From contig NZ_BOMW01000040.1 in assembly GCF_016862395.1 (NCBI RefSeq), forward strand, positions 16,274 to 80,273: a stretch of DNA of 64,000 nucleotides, given 5' to 3'. Positions within the stretch are counted from its first letter, which is position 1. Each line of letters begins with the position of its first letter. The translations under genes and the position numbers were made by a program. This DNA is from Actinoplanes siamensis (lineage in GTDB: Bacteria > Actinomycetota > Actinomycetes > Mycobacteriales > Micromonosporaceae). Under the pieces are notes generated by a model. That model ran no database searches and was not told where the DNA came from. It worked only from the letters and a program-made list of their open reading frames with translations. Below, one piece after another: positions 41,562 through 50,182 of the stretch.

Positions 41562-42072
41562 GGCTGTCCCGCCCGCTCTCGAACCCGTTGCCCGGCGCCT
41601 GGTGCGGCAGGGTCGGGACGGTGCTGAACGAGGGGAACGGCGGCGGCGACGGCATCACCGGAGCGGCCGGCTCGCCCGGCTGTCCCTCGGCGGGGAAACG
41701 CTGCGTGAAGCTGTCCAGCACCGCCTTGCCGGTCTCGGTCCCGGCGCCCACGGTCGCCTCGACGGCCTCGGCGACCTGACCGGCCAGCGCCGACTGGGCC
41801 CGCCGGATGGTCAGCAGGATCTCGGTCGCCAGCCCGGACGCGCCCAGACCCAGGGAGCGGTCGTCCAGCTCCAGCGCCGTCACGTTCCCGGAACTCGCCA
41901 CGGTGACCAGGACCGCGCCGCCGGCGCCGGAGGCCGACGCGCGCAGCGTCGCCACCCGGTCCGCCAGCGCGGCGGCCGCACCTCGTGGGCGGGGCGCGGC
42001 GTCGCCGGCCCCCAGCTCTGCACCCAGCACTGTTTCGCCCTCCGTTACCGGTTTACGGTGGTGACGTCCCAT
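41551..42072 (-). CDS. YbaB/EbfC-like nucleoid-associated protein
   Basis: A 173-residue protein. Residues 35-115 fit the YbaB/EbfC fold: a helix (AAALADRVATLRASASG), three strands (GAVLVTVASSGNVTALELDD) and a long helix (ASGLATEILLTIRRAQSALA). The C-terminal 55 residues are Pro-rich and probably disordered (VMPSPPPFPSFSTVPTLP). Paralogues of this kind are common in actinomycetes, often paired with small helical proteins as here. DNA binding is the family property, but the native target is unknown. The ATG at 42072 is used; the frame upstream is open but Arg-rich and overlaps the promoter area of fxsA. Confidence 0.65.
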   Translation of the reverse strand: MGRHHRKPVTEGETVLGAELGAGDAAPRPRGAAAALADRVATLRASASGAGGAVLVTVASSGNVTALELDDRSLGLGASGLATEILLTIRRAQSALAGQVAEAVEATVGAGTETGKAVLDSFTQRFPAEGQPGEPAAPVMPSPPPFPSFSTVPTLPHQAPGNGFESGRDSRAR

Positions 42073-42191
42073 GAGATCACGACCGGGCCATCCTCGCGAG
42101 CACCGACGGTAGCGACTCCCGGCGCTCACCCGACCCGGCGACCGCCGTAACCTTCAAGCAACGCATCGACCACCACGATCGAGGAGGTGCC

Positions 42192-42380
42192 GTGGAGACG
42201 AGTCAGCCGGACGACGGACACGCGCCGCGGTGGCGGTCAAAGATGCTCGACCTCTCCGAGGCCACCCTCGCCGAACTGGTCGTCCGCGACGACTCCGCTC
42301 TCGACCGCTGCCTGCGCCGGCTCACCGACTCCCGGTCCGGGCCGAGCGAGCAGATCGCCGGCTTCAACTCGGCTCTCTGA
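42192..42380 (+). CDS. fxsA: FxSxx-COOH RiPP precursor peptide
   Basis: A 62-residue precursor that ends in FNSAL, fitting the FxSxx-COOH rule exactly. The leader has the family's LDLSEATLAELVVRDDSALD and LRRLTDSR segments before the short Gly-Phe-Asn-Ser-Ala-Leu core. GTG at 42192 has GGAGG 5 nt upstream. In known systems a radical-SAM enzyme (FxsB) crosslinks the Phe-containing core. The HExxH protein gene follows after 10 nt and an FxsT-type protein lies at 45836-48256, which supports the call. No FxsB is in the window. Confidence 0.85.
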   Translation: METSQPDDGHAPRWRSKMLDLSEATLAELVVRDDSALDRCLRRLTDSRSGPSEQIAGFNSAL

Positions 42381-42390
42381 CGGGCTGACG

Positions 42391-43827
42391 GTGCGCCCGT
42401 TCCGCCTGGCCGACGCCGACCTGGCCGCGCTCGGCGCCGGGCGGCCGTCCGCCGGCACGCTCGGTCTGCTGCGCAGAGCGCAGCTCAGCCGCCATCTGCT
42501 GCTGTTGCGCGAGATCCGGCTCGCGGTCCCCGGAACCCCGCTCTGGTACGACCGTCTGACCACTGTCACCGAGGCCGAGTCGCGCGCCCGCATCGCCGAC
42601 CCGATGACCGGCCTGTGGGCGGCGCGGGTGCTCGACGGGCTCCACGCCTCGCCCGGCTCCGGCCTCCGGACGGCGCTCGGGGAACTGCCGGAGCCGGCCG
42701 GTCACCCGCTGTCGGTGACGCACGCGGGACGGACCCTGAGTGTGCGGCTGGACGACCGCGGGCCGCTGCGGCATTCGCTCGGCCTGCCCGCCACCGCGGC
42801 GCTGAGCCCGGCCGAGGTAGCGAGCTGGGAGCGGTGCCTCGACCAAGCATGGCGGATTCTGATCATCCGGCACCCGGAGGCCGCGGAGATCCTCGCCGGG
42901 GTGCTGCGGGTGATCGTCCCGGCCCGGCCGGACCCACTCGCCGAGGGGGTGAGCGCCACCTCGGCCGAGGCGTTCGGCGCGGTGGCGATGTCCGCGCCGA
43001 CCGGCGGGACCGGGCTCGCGGTGGCTCTGCTGCACGAGGTCCAGCACAGCGTGCTGAACGCGGTGCACGGGCTGTTCGAGCTGGTCCAGCCGACCGGGCG
43101 GCTGGGGTACTCGCCGTGGCGGGAGGACCCGCGGCCGGCCCTCGGGATCGTGCACGGGGTCTACGCGTTCCTCGCCGTGACCCGTTTCTGGCGAGCCGAG
43201 CTGCGCGGGGACCCGCCGGCCGAGGCCGAGTTCGAGTTCGCCCGGTGGCGCGCGGCGGTGCACCGGACGGCGGGCGCGCTGCTCCGCGGCGGTGAGCTGT
43301 CCGCGGCCGGGGAGCGGCTGGTGGGCGCGCTGCGCGACGAGGTGGCGCCGTGGCTGGACGAGCCGGTCGCAGCCGAGGTGGAACGGCTCGCCGCCCTCGC
43401 CCGCGCCGACCATCACGCGCGCTGGCGACTGCGGAACCTGACCGTCGCGCCCGGTGACCTGGCGGCGCTGACCGGCGCCTGGCGTGCCGGCCGTGACGCG
43501 CCCGCCGTCGGGTCGGCGGTGGCCGGCGGTGCGCGGGTGGTCGAGTCCAGCGCGACACTGCGGCTGATCCGGGCGTCGCTGCGCGGGGACGATACGGGGA
43601 CCGGGGATCCCGCGGACGTGGCGTGCGTGCGCGGAGACCGGGCCGGCGCGCTCCGGTCGTACCTCGCAATCCTCGACGCGGACCGGGACCACGCCGCGGC
43701 CTGGACCGGTCTCGCCCTGGTCTCCCCGCAGCCCGCCCTGCGCCGGCGGCCGGAGCTGGTCCGCGCCGCCGCGCTCGCCCTGCCCGAGGCGGACATCGCG
43801 GCCCTGGCGGCCTGGCTGTCCCGCTGA
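42391..43827 (+). CDS. HExxH-motif peptide modification protein of the Fxs system
   Basis: A 478-residue cytosolic protein of the HEXXH-motif family that accompanies FxSxx peptides. It opens with RPFRLADADLAALGAGRPSA and SRHLLLLREI, the family's N-terminal pattern, and has the metal motif LLHEVQHSVLNAVH with His217 and His221. It is not a typical protease; related proteins have been reported as iron/2-oxoglutarate-dependent beta-hydroxylases of RiPP substrates, which I treat as possible here. GTG at 42391 is chosen, 10 nt after fxsA; the longer open frame overlaps fxsA in another phase. The C-terminal 90 residues (EVASW to AWLSR) look tetratricopeptide-like. Confidence 0.85.
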   Translation: MRPFRLADADLAALGAGRPSAGTLGLLRRAQLSRHLLLLREIRLAVPGTPLWYDRLTTVTEAESRARIADPMTGLWAARVLDGLHASPGSGLRTALGELPEPAGHPLSVTHAGRTLSVRLDDRGPLRHSLGLPATAALSPAEVASWERCLDQAWRILIIRHPEAAEILAGVLRVIVPARPDPLAEGVSATSAEAFGAVAMSAPTGGTGLAVALLHEVQHSVLNAVHGLFELVQPTGRLGYSPWREDPRPALGIVHGVYAFLAVTRFWRAELRGDPPAEAEFEFARWRAAVHRTAGALLRGGELSAAGERLVGALRDEVAPWLDEPVAAEVERLAALARADHHARWRLRNLTVAPGDLAALTGAWRAGRDAPAVGSAVAGGARVVESSATLRLIRASLRGDDTGTGDPADVACVRGDRAGALRSYLAILDADRDHAAAWTGLALVSPQPALRRRPELVRAAALALPEADIAALAAWLSR

Positions 43828-43994
43828 TCCGGCAGCCGTGGGCGCATCCGGGCACTCCCGGCGCGGTGGCTGTCACGCAGTCGGTTGCAGGGAGGTTGAC
43901 CTGCGGTTTTCCGCTCGGTAGCGAATCCGCGGGAGCCAGCCGGATCACTCAACCCGCCGGTCGCCGGACCGATGTGAGCGGCCGGAGGTGGATC

Positions 43995-45668
43995 GTGGCT
44001 CGGAAAGCACTGTTGGACCGGATGCGGCGCGTCGTCGACGACGGCGTGCTGCTGGCCTCGCTGGTGTTGCTGGTGTGGCCGGCAGCGGACGCGGCGGACG
44101 CGACCTCGGCGAGCTGGCTGGTGCCACTGGCCGCGGCCCTCTGTCTCGGCATCGCGCTGCTGCTGGTGGCGCCGGACCGCCCGGTGCTGCGCTTCGCGCC
44201 GGCCGCCGGCGCGCTCGTGGTCACCGGCATCCGCCACGTCCAGGGCGAGCTCGCGCCGGGCGCGGTCTGGCTGCTGCTCGCGATGGCGGTGGCGGTGCTG
44301 TTCCGCCGCTGGACCGGCGCCGGCACGGACCACGCCCTGATGCGCGAGATGACCACGCAGCGCACCCTGCTGGCCCGCCAGGCCTACCGGGACCCGCTGA
44401 CCGGGGTCGGCAACCGCAAGATGTTCCTGGATCAGGCGGATCACGAGCTGGCCGTGGCGAGCCGGACGATGACCGCGGTGATCGTGGTCGACCTGGACGG
44501 CTTCCGTGAGCTGAACGACACACACGGTCACGAGATCGGCGACAGCCTGCTGCGCGCCGCGGCGGACCGGCTGGCCGCCAACGTCCGTGCCAACGACGTG
44601 GTGGCCCGCCTGGACGGCGATGAGTTCGTGGTGCTGCTGCCCGGCCTGGAGGACGAGCAGGCCGCGGTGGCGGTGGCCGAGCGGGTGCTGACCGAGCTGC
44701 AGCGGCCGCTGGAGGTGGACGGCGTCAAGGTGGCCGTCCGGGCCAGCGCGGGCGTGGCGCTCACCGCCGGCGGCGGCGGCATCGACCACGTGCTGCGCGA
44801 GGCCGACCAGGCCCTGCACCGGGCGAAGCTGGACGGCGGCGGCACCGCCCGCCGGTTCGACCCGGAGCTGTTCGCCCTGGAGGAGCAGCGCCGCAAGGCC
44901 GAGGGCGACATCATCCGCGCCCTCGACCTGGGCCAGTTCGAGGTGCACTACCAGCCGATCGTCGACCTGAACGGCGAGCAGACCGTCGGCGTCGAGGCGC
45001 TGATCCGCTGGCAGCACCCGGAGAAGGGGCTGGTCCCGCCCGGCCTGTTCCTGGAGCTGGCCGAGCAGCTCGGCCTGCTCCCCCGGCTCGGCGGCTGGGT
45101 GCTGGAGGAGGCGTGCCGGCAGGCGGTGCGCTGGCAGCGGCAGTTCCCCGGCTTCGAGATGAACGTGAACCTGTCCGCCTCGCAGCTGAGCAACCCCAAC
45201 CTGGTCGCCGAGGTCCGCTCGGTGCTGGAACGCACCGGGCTGGACCCGGGGCACCTGGTGCTGGAGCTGACCGAGTCGGTGGCGCTGACCGACCTGGAGG
45301 AGTCGGCCCGGATCCTCAGCGAGCTGAAGGATCTGGGGGTACGGATCGCGCTGGACGACTTCGGCACCGGGTTCTCCTCGCTCAGCCACCTGAGCGCGCT
45401 GCCGGTGGACGTCGTCAAGATCGACCGGTCCTTCGTGCAGGCGATGCCGGAGAGCGGCGGGGCGTCGGTGGCCGAGGCGGTGCTGCACATCGCGCGGACC
45501 TTCAACCTGGCGCCGGTGGCCGAGGGGGTGGAGGACGCGGCTCAGGCGGAGTGGCTGCGGGATCTGGCGTGCAGCCGGGCGCAGGGGTATCACTTCGCCC
45601 GGCCGATGCCGGCGCTCGGGGTCACCGAGCTGCTGGACAAGCAGAACGAGAGGGACGTGGCCGCCTAG
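43995..45668 (+). CDS. Membrane-anchored GGDEF-EAL protein
   Basis: A 557-residue c-di-GMP enzyme. The N-terminal ~105 residues have about four hydrophobic segments (LLASLVLLVWPAADAAD, LVPLAAALCLGIALLLV, and others), so it is membrane-bound. The GGDEF domain is at about 125-290, with DPLTGVGNRKMFLDQADHE and the signature RLDGDEFVVLL (first Gly changed to Asp; activity uncertain). The EAL domain is at about 305-550: VEALIRWQHPEKG, NVNLSASQL, LELTES, DDFGTGFSSLSHL, VKIDRSF and GYHFARP, all catalytic positions present. GTG 43995 has GGAGG 6 nt upstream; GTG 43974 is an alternative. It separates fxsA/HExxH from fxsT. Confidence 0.88.
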   Translation: MARKALLDRMRRVVDDGVLLASLVLLVWPAADAADATSASWLVPLAAALCLGIALLLVAPDRPVLRFAPAAGALVVTGIRHVQGELAPGAVWLLLAMAVAVLFRRWTGAGTDHALMREMTTQRTLLARQAYRDPLTGVGNRKMFLDQADHELAVASRTMTAVIVVDLDGFRELNDTHGHEIGDSLLRAAADRLAANVRANDVVARLDGDEFVVLLPGLEDEQAAVAVAERVLTELQRPLEVDGVKVAVRASAGVALTAGGGGIDHVLREADQALHRAKLDGGGTARRFDPELFALEEQRRKAEGDIIRALDLGQFEVHYQPIVDLNGEQTVGVEALIRWQHPEKGLVPPGLFLELAEQLGLLPRLGGWVLEEACRQAVRWQRQFPGFEMNVNLSASQLSNPNLVAEVRSVLERTGLDPGHLVLELTESVALTDLEESARILSELKDLGVRIALDDFGTGFSSLSHLSALPVDVVKIDRSFVQAMPESGGASVAEAVLHIARTFNLAPVAEGVEDAAQAEWLRDLACSRAQGYHFARPMPALGVTELLDKQNERDVAA

Positions 45669-45682
45669 GGGCCGGGCCTGAC

Positions 45683-45782
45683 GGCCTCGCTCCGCTCGGC
45701 GGCAGTTCGCCCCTCGGGCTCGATGACGGGAGCGCCGGAAACGATGACGCTTTGCTTGTCGTTTCCGGCGCTCTCGTCATCG
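45683..45782. repeat. Dispersed palindromic element, copy 2
   Basis: The same element as at 24421-24521 but in the opposite orientation: the 20-mer GGCCTCGCTCCGCTCGGCGG (45683-45702), exactly complementary to the 24.5-kb one, then an 18-nt spacer. A hairpin with 24-bp arms (45721-45744 and 45759-45782, one mismatch) and a 14-nt loop follows. It lies between the convergent ends of the GGDEF-EAL and fxsT genes and could terminate both. Confidence 0.85.
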
Positions 45783-45835
45783 ACGGGCGAAATCCGCTGT
45801 GATCGCGGTTCGACCACGCGGTGGTTGCGGTGGCC

Positions 45836-48256
45836 TCAGAGGGGTGGCAGGTCGACGTCGGTCTCCAGGTGTTGCGCGGCGGTGGTGGCCCGGAGGACGG
45901 GGTGGGCGTCGCCGTAGGCTTTCGCGAGTGCTGCCAGGGCCTGCTGCTGGGCGGCCTGGTCCTGGTCGGCGAGGGCGAGGTTCCAGGCGCAGGCGATGGT
46001 GTCCGGGTGGTCGGCGCCCCGGACGACGCGGGACCGGCGCAGCGTGTCCGCCGCCAGTTCGCGGGCCGGCTGGGCCTCGCCCGCCGCGAACAGGTCGGCG
46101 GCCAGGCCGTTCGCGCAGCTCAGCGTGAACGGGTGGTCGGCGCCGACGCTGCGCCGCAGGCCGCCGAGCACCTCCTCGTCGATGGTCCGGGCCTCGTGGT
46201 GCCGGCCGGCCGAACGCACCACCCCGGCCAGCCCGGCGGAGGCCGCCAGCGTGAACGGGTGCTCGTCACCGAGCACCGCGTGCAACCGGATCACCGCGCG
46301 TTCCAGCAGCTCGTGCGCTCCGGCCAGGTCGCCGCCGGCACGCACGCAGTTGGCCAGCGACACCGCGGTGGCCAGGGTGTCCACGTTCAGGTCGCCGAAC
46401 CGCTGCCGGCACGCGGCCAGGTTCGCGGTGGCCAGCTCGCGCGCCCGCGGGTCGCCCAGGCGGTGGGCGGCCATCGCGGTCAGCCGGCCGGCCCAGAGGG
46501 CGAACGGGTGATCCTCGGCGACCTGCTCGGCGTGGCCGGCCAGCACCACGCCGACCCCGATGTAGTCGCCCAGCCCGAACAGGTCGTAGGCGAGGGCGGC
46601 CCGGGACGCCAGGGTCTCCGGGTGGCCGTCCACAAAGATCGCCTGCCGGTGCCGCAGGGTCTGCTCGTCCAGCGTCCGGGCGCCCCGGAAGTCGCCGAGC
46701 AGCCGCAAGTCGATGGCGAGGTTGTTGGCGCAGCGCAGCGCGGTCGGGAAGCTCTCCCCGAACAGCCTGCGATAGCGCACCAGGTTGTCCGCGTCGAGCT
46801 GCCGGGCCTGCCCGAAGTGGCCCTGCATGCGCAGGTCGCCGCCGACGCTGTTGGCGGTGGCCAGGGTGGCCTCGTCGTCGGCGCCGAACACCTCCCGCTG
46901 GGTGCGCAGGGTCTGCAGGTTCAGGTTCCGCGCGTCGGCCGGGCGGCCCACCGCCCGCAGCGCGTTGGCCAGGTGGAACGAGGCGAGCAGGGTCTGCTCG
47001 GCGGACTCGCCGAGCGCGTCGCGCCAGCGCGCCACCGCGGAGCCGGCCAGCTCGCGGCTGGAGTCGTAGTCGCCGCGGGCGTAGTGGAAGCGGATGCAGT
47101 TGATCACCAACTGACGGACCTCCTCGGCGTCGCCGCCGAGCAGGTCGGAGTGGATCAGGTGCGGGGCCAGCTCGGCGTAGCGGTACCAGCCGGCCGGGTT
47201 GTCCGGGTCGCCAGGGTCGGCCGCGGAGAGCATGCCGCGCACCGTCCGCAGCAGCTCGGCGTGCCGCTCCGAGCTGAGCTCCTGGCCGAACATGCCACGG
47301 ATCAGCGGGTGCACGGTCAGCCGCTCGCCGGACGGGTCCAGCCCGGCCAGCCCGAACCGGGCGATCCGCCGCATCGCGGACCGCAGCCGGCGCTCCACCC
47401 GCACGGTCCGGGCGACCTCCGTCTCCATCGGCAGGGTCCGGGCCGCCCAGAGCAGCTGCCAGGAGATCGGCGCGCTGGCCAGGAACGTGCAGAGCTCCAG
47501 CAGCACCCGGTCGGCCGGGGCGGCCTCGCCGAGCGCGTCGGCGGCCAGGCCCCAGGCGACCCGGATCGGGGTGGGGAAGGCCAGCTCGGCGGCACGGTCG
47601 TCGTAGCGGTCCAGGTAGTCGCCGACCGGCCAGCCGGTGGCCGTGCGCACGGCGGCGGCCAGGTCCAGCGCGATCGGCACGTCATCGAGCCGGGCCGCGA
47701 GCCGGTCGGCGTCCGCCGGGGAGAGTTCCGGCGTGCGGGCGCGGAGCAGGTCGACCGCGTCCGCCCGGTCGAAGACCGGCACCGGCAGGGCCTGCGCCAC
47801 CTCCGCGGTCCAGCGCGGGTTGCGGCTGGTGACCAGCACGTGCCCGGCCCCGGACGGCAGGTACGGCATGATGTCCTCGGGCCGGTTCGCGTTCTCGAAG
47901 ACGACGAGCCAGTGCCGGTACGGCTCGCCGCGGCTCAGCGCGTCCCGGACGGCGCCCAGGGTGCGATTGAGATCACGCGCCTCCGGCAGCCCGAGCTTCT
48001 GTGCCAGCCCGGCCAGCGCCGCGCGCATGCCGGCGCCCTGCTCGGCCGGGATCCACCAGACCAGCTCGTAGGCGTCCGCGTGGCGATAGGCATATTCCAC
48101 AGCCAGTTGGGTACGTCCGGTTCCGCCGAGTTGATGGTCCGGGCTCGGCAGCAGCACCACGGGACCGTTGCCGAGCAGGCCGCGCACGCGGGACAGTAGT
48201 TCCTCACGACCCACGAAGCGGGGATTGCGCGGCGGCAGACCGCCACGGATCGGCAC
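45836..48256 (-). CDS. fxsT: FxSxx-COOH system tetratricopeptide repeat protein (NB-ARC-TPR)
   Basis: An 806-residue STAND-type protein. NB-ARC begins NPRFVGREELLSRVRGLL (residues 11-28). Its Walker A is LGGTGRTQLAVEYAYR (43 on), where relatives have Gly-Gly-x-Gly-Lys-Thr, so the key Lys is Arg. Sensor-like HVLVTSRNPRW and ALDLAAAVRTATGWP follow. From about residue 350 there is a long array of ~42-residue TPR units with repeats of the RxxLGxxHPxTLxxAxxLA type. The arrangement is that of FxsT proteins; fxsA and the HExxH gene lie 2 kb away on the other strand. GTG at 48256 has a GAGGAG site 7 nt upstream. Nucleotide binding may be weakened. Confidence 0.82.
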   Translation of the reverse strand: MPIRGGLPPRNPRFVGREELLSRVRGLLGNGPVVLLPSPDHQLGGTGRTQLAVEYAYRHADAYELVWWIPAEQGAGMRAALAGLAQKLGLPEARDLNRTLGAVRDALSRGEPYRHWLVVFENANRPEDIMPYLPSGAGHVLVTSRNPRWTAEVAQALPVPVFDRADAVDLLRARTPELSPADADRLAARLDDVPIALDLAAAVRTATGWPVGDYLDRYDDRAAELAFPTPIRVAWGLAADALGEAAPADRVLLELCTFLASAPISWQLLWAARTLPMETEVARTVRVERRLRSAMRRIARFGLAGLDPSGERLTVHPLIRGMFGQELSSERHAELLRTVRGMLSAADPGDPDNPAGWYRYAELAPHLIHSDLLGGDAEEVRQLVINCIRFHYARGDYDSSRELAGSAVARWRDALGESAEQTLLASFHLANALRAVGRPADARNLNLQTLRTQREVFGADDEATLATANSVGGDLRMQGHFGQARQLDADNLVRYRRLFGESFPTALRCANNLAIDLRLLGDFRGARTLDEQTLRHRQAIFVDGHPETLASRAALAYDLFGLGDYIGVGVVLAGHAEQVAEDHPFALWAGRLTAMAAHRLGDPRARELATANLAACRQRFGDLNVDTLATAVSLANCVRAGGDLAGAHELLERAVIRLHAVLGDEHPFTLAASAGLAGVVRSAGRHHEARTIDEEVLGGLRRSVGADHPFTLSCANGLAADLFAAGEAQPARELAADTLRRSRVVRGADHPDTIACAWNLALADQDQAAQQQALAALAKAYGDAHPVLRATTAAQHLETDVDLPPL

Positions 48257-48352
48257 ACCGTGCTCCTCACATTTTGGTGATGCCGATTACCGTACGTGGA
48301 ACCCCCGCCACAGCAAAGCGGGCACGCGCCCGGCGAGACGGAAGGCCCCCCG

Positions 48353-48667
48353 GTGATCGAAGAAGTGACCAGTCTGGATGCCGACGGCAGCCTCACCACC
48401 GTGTCGCTGCGCGGTGAGATCGACGTGCTGACCGTGGAGCAGGTGCGCCTGGCGCTGGGCGAGGCGGTGGCCGGGCGGCCGAGGCGGATCGTGGTGGACA
48501 TGCACGACGTCGCGTTCATCGACTCCACCGGGCTGGGCGCGCTGATCTCCGGCTTCCAGCGGGCCCGGGACCAGGCGATCACCTTCCAGCTGGCCCGCCC
48601 GAGCGACAGCGTCCGCCAGATCCTGGTGCTGAGTGGCCTGATGGAGGTCGTCGAGGTCACCCCGTGA
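48353..48667 (+). CDS. STAS-domain anti-sigma factor antagonist
   Basis: A 104-residue single STAS domain of the SpoIIAA/RsbV type. LRGEIDVLTVEQV (residues 19-31) is the nucleotide-side strand-loop and VDMHDVAFIDSTGLGALISG holds the regulatory Ser58, which an anti-sigma kinase would phosphorylate and a SpoIIE phosphatase dephosphorylate. A candidate phosphatase is encoded at 36407, but no anti-sigma kinase is adjacent, so the partner is unknown. GTG at 48353 has GAAGG 7 nt upstream; GTG 48296 would add a 19-residue Pro-rich leader and is less likely because TACCGT at 48288 puts the transcript start past it. Confidence 0.88.
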   Translation: MIEEVTSLDADGSLTTVSLRGEIDVLTVEQVRLALGEAVAGRPRRIVVDMHDVAFIDSTGLGALISGFQRARDQAITFQLARPSDSVRQILVLSGLMEVVEVTP

Positions 48668-48717
48668 GCCCCGCGGGGCCGGCGCGACACCGGGCCGCAC
48701 CGCGACTCCCGCTTCCC

Positions 48718-48771
48718 GGCTGGTCCACAGGGGTGTCCCGACGGCTCTCCGGACACCCCTGTGGACCAGCC
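48718..48771. terminator. Two-way terminator hairpin
   Basis: Perfect 21-bp arms (48718-48738 and 48751-48771; the left arm is GGCTGGTCCACAGGGGTGTC plus C) with a 12-nt loop, between the convergent STAS and MFS genes. No long U tract, but the size and position fit a terminator for both. Confidence 0.7.
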
Positions 48772-48829
48772 GGGCGGGTGGGCCGCGCCACGGCCCGGGG
48801 CCGGGCGGAGCTCGCGCCGTACCGCCGGA

Positions 48830-50110
48830 TCAAGCCTTCGCGGAGACCGCCAGGCCGATGCCGGGAGCGATCGGCTTGAGATGCTTGCCCGCGAAGAGCA
48901 TCAGGCTCAGCAGCGAGGCCAGGATGGCCAGGGCGCCGGCGCCGTACCAGGCCCAGGTGTAGGCGCCGAGCTGGTCCCGGACCAGGCCCGCCGAGGTGGC
49001 CGCGATCGCCGCGCCGAACTGGTGCGAGGCGAAGACCCAGCCGAAGACCACCGGGCCGGCCGCGCCGAAGTACTCCCGGCACAGGGTGACCGTGGGCGGC
49101 ACGGTGGCCACCCAGTCCAGGCCGTAGAAGAGGATGAAGACCAGCATGCCCGGGTGCGCCGTGGCGGCCAGGATGGACGGCAGGACCAGCAACGACAGCC
49201 CGCGCAGCGCGTAGTAGGCGCCGAGCAGCACCCGGCTGTCCACCCGGTCGGTCAGCCAGCCCGAGGCGATCGTGCCGACGATGTCGAAGACGCCGACCAG
49301 GGCGAGCAGGCCCGCCGCGGTGGTGTTCGGCATGCCGTGGTCGTGCGCGGCCGGGATGAAGTGCGTGCCGACCAGGCCGTTGGTGGTCGCCCCGCAGATC
49401 GCGAAGCCACCGGCGAGCAGCCAGAACGCCCGGGTCCGGGCGGCGTCGCGGAGGGCGCTGACCGCGGTCCGCGCGGCATTTCCCACCGGCTTCGCCGGTG
49501 CCTCGGTGACCCCGCCGAGGGCGGTCACCCCGAGGTCCCGCGGGTGGTCCCGCAGGCGCCCGAGAATCAGCGGTACGACCAGGAGCGCCACCGCCGCCAC
49601 GGTGAGCGCCGCCGTGCGCCAGCCGTGCGACTCGGTGATGTTCGACAGCACCGGCAGGAACACCAGGTTGCCGGTCGCGCCGCCGGCCGTGAGCACCCCG
49701 GTGACCAGGCCGCGGTGCTTGACGAACCAGCGCCCGGTGATCGTGGCGACGAAGCCGAGCGCGAGCGAGCCGGTGCCCAGCCCGACCAGCACGCCCCAGC
49801 AGAGCATCAGCTGCCAGCTGGAGTTCATCCACACGGTCAGGCCGGAGCCGAGCGCGACCAGGCCCAGCGCGGCGGCGGCCACCCGGCGGATGCCGAACGT
49901 GGCCATCAGCGCCGCGGCGAACGGCGCGGTCAGGCCGTAGAGCAGCAGGTTCACCGAGACCGCTGCGGAGATGGTGCCCAGCGACCAGCCGAACTCGGCG
50001 TGCAGCGGCTGCAGCATGACGGACGGGGTGGAGCGGAAGCCGGCCGCGCCGATCAGAGCGATGAACGCGACGGCGGCGACCGACCAGGCGGGGTGTAGGC
50101 GTGCTTTCAC
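48830..50110 (-). CDS. MFS transporter, oxalate/formate-antiporter-like
   Basis: A 426-residue, 12-helix carrier. The first helix is SVAAVAFIALIGAAGFRSTP, followed by PLHAEFGWSLGTISAAVSVN, a pattern of the OFA/monocarboxylate branch. The central loop between helices 6 and 7 is about residues 195-225 (RDHPRDLGVTALGG). The late helices contain CREYFGAAGPVVFGWVFASH. Substrate unknown. It is divergent from a GlxA-type regulator gene with starts about 70 nt apart, so the regulator probably controls it. The stop is followed by a strong two-way hairpin. Confidence 0.87.
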   Translation of the reverse strand: MKARLHPAWSVAAVAFIALIGAAGFRSTPSVMLQPLHAEFGWSLGTISAAVSVNLLLYGLTAPFAAALMATFGIRRVAAAALGLVALGSGLTVWMNSSWQLMLCWGVLVGLGTGSLALGFVATITGRWFVKHRGLVTGVLTAGGATGNLVFLPVLSNITESHGWRTAALTVAAVALLVVPLILGRLRDHPRDLGVTALGGVTEAPAKPVGNAARTAVSALRDAARTRAFWLLAGGFAICGATTNGLVGTHFIPAAHDHGMPNTTAAGLLALVGVFDIVGTIASGWLTDRVDSRVLLGAYYALRGLSLLVLPSILAATAHPGMLVFILFYGLDWVATVPPTVTLCREYFGAAGPVVFGWVFASHQFGAAIAATSAGLVRDQLGAYTWAWYGAGALAILASLLSLMLFAGKHLKPIAPGIGLAVSAKA

Positions 50111-50182
50111 GATCTGAATCCTTTCGGAACCTCACAGCCCCGCGCGAGTGGCCGGTCGGACATCATGCGCAAGAATCGGGCC

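Noticed and set aside
43828..43994. Possible c-di-GMP riboswitch before the GGDEF-EAL gene
   Set aside because: I looked for GEMM-type conserved segments and did not find them.
43413..45593. 726-codon minus-strand frame over the GGDEF-EAL gene
   Set aside because: Antisense to a gene with clear catalytic motifs; His/Gln/Arg-rich shadow product.
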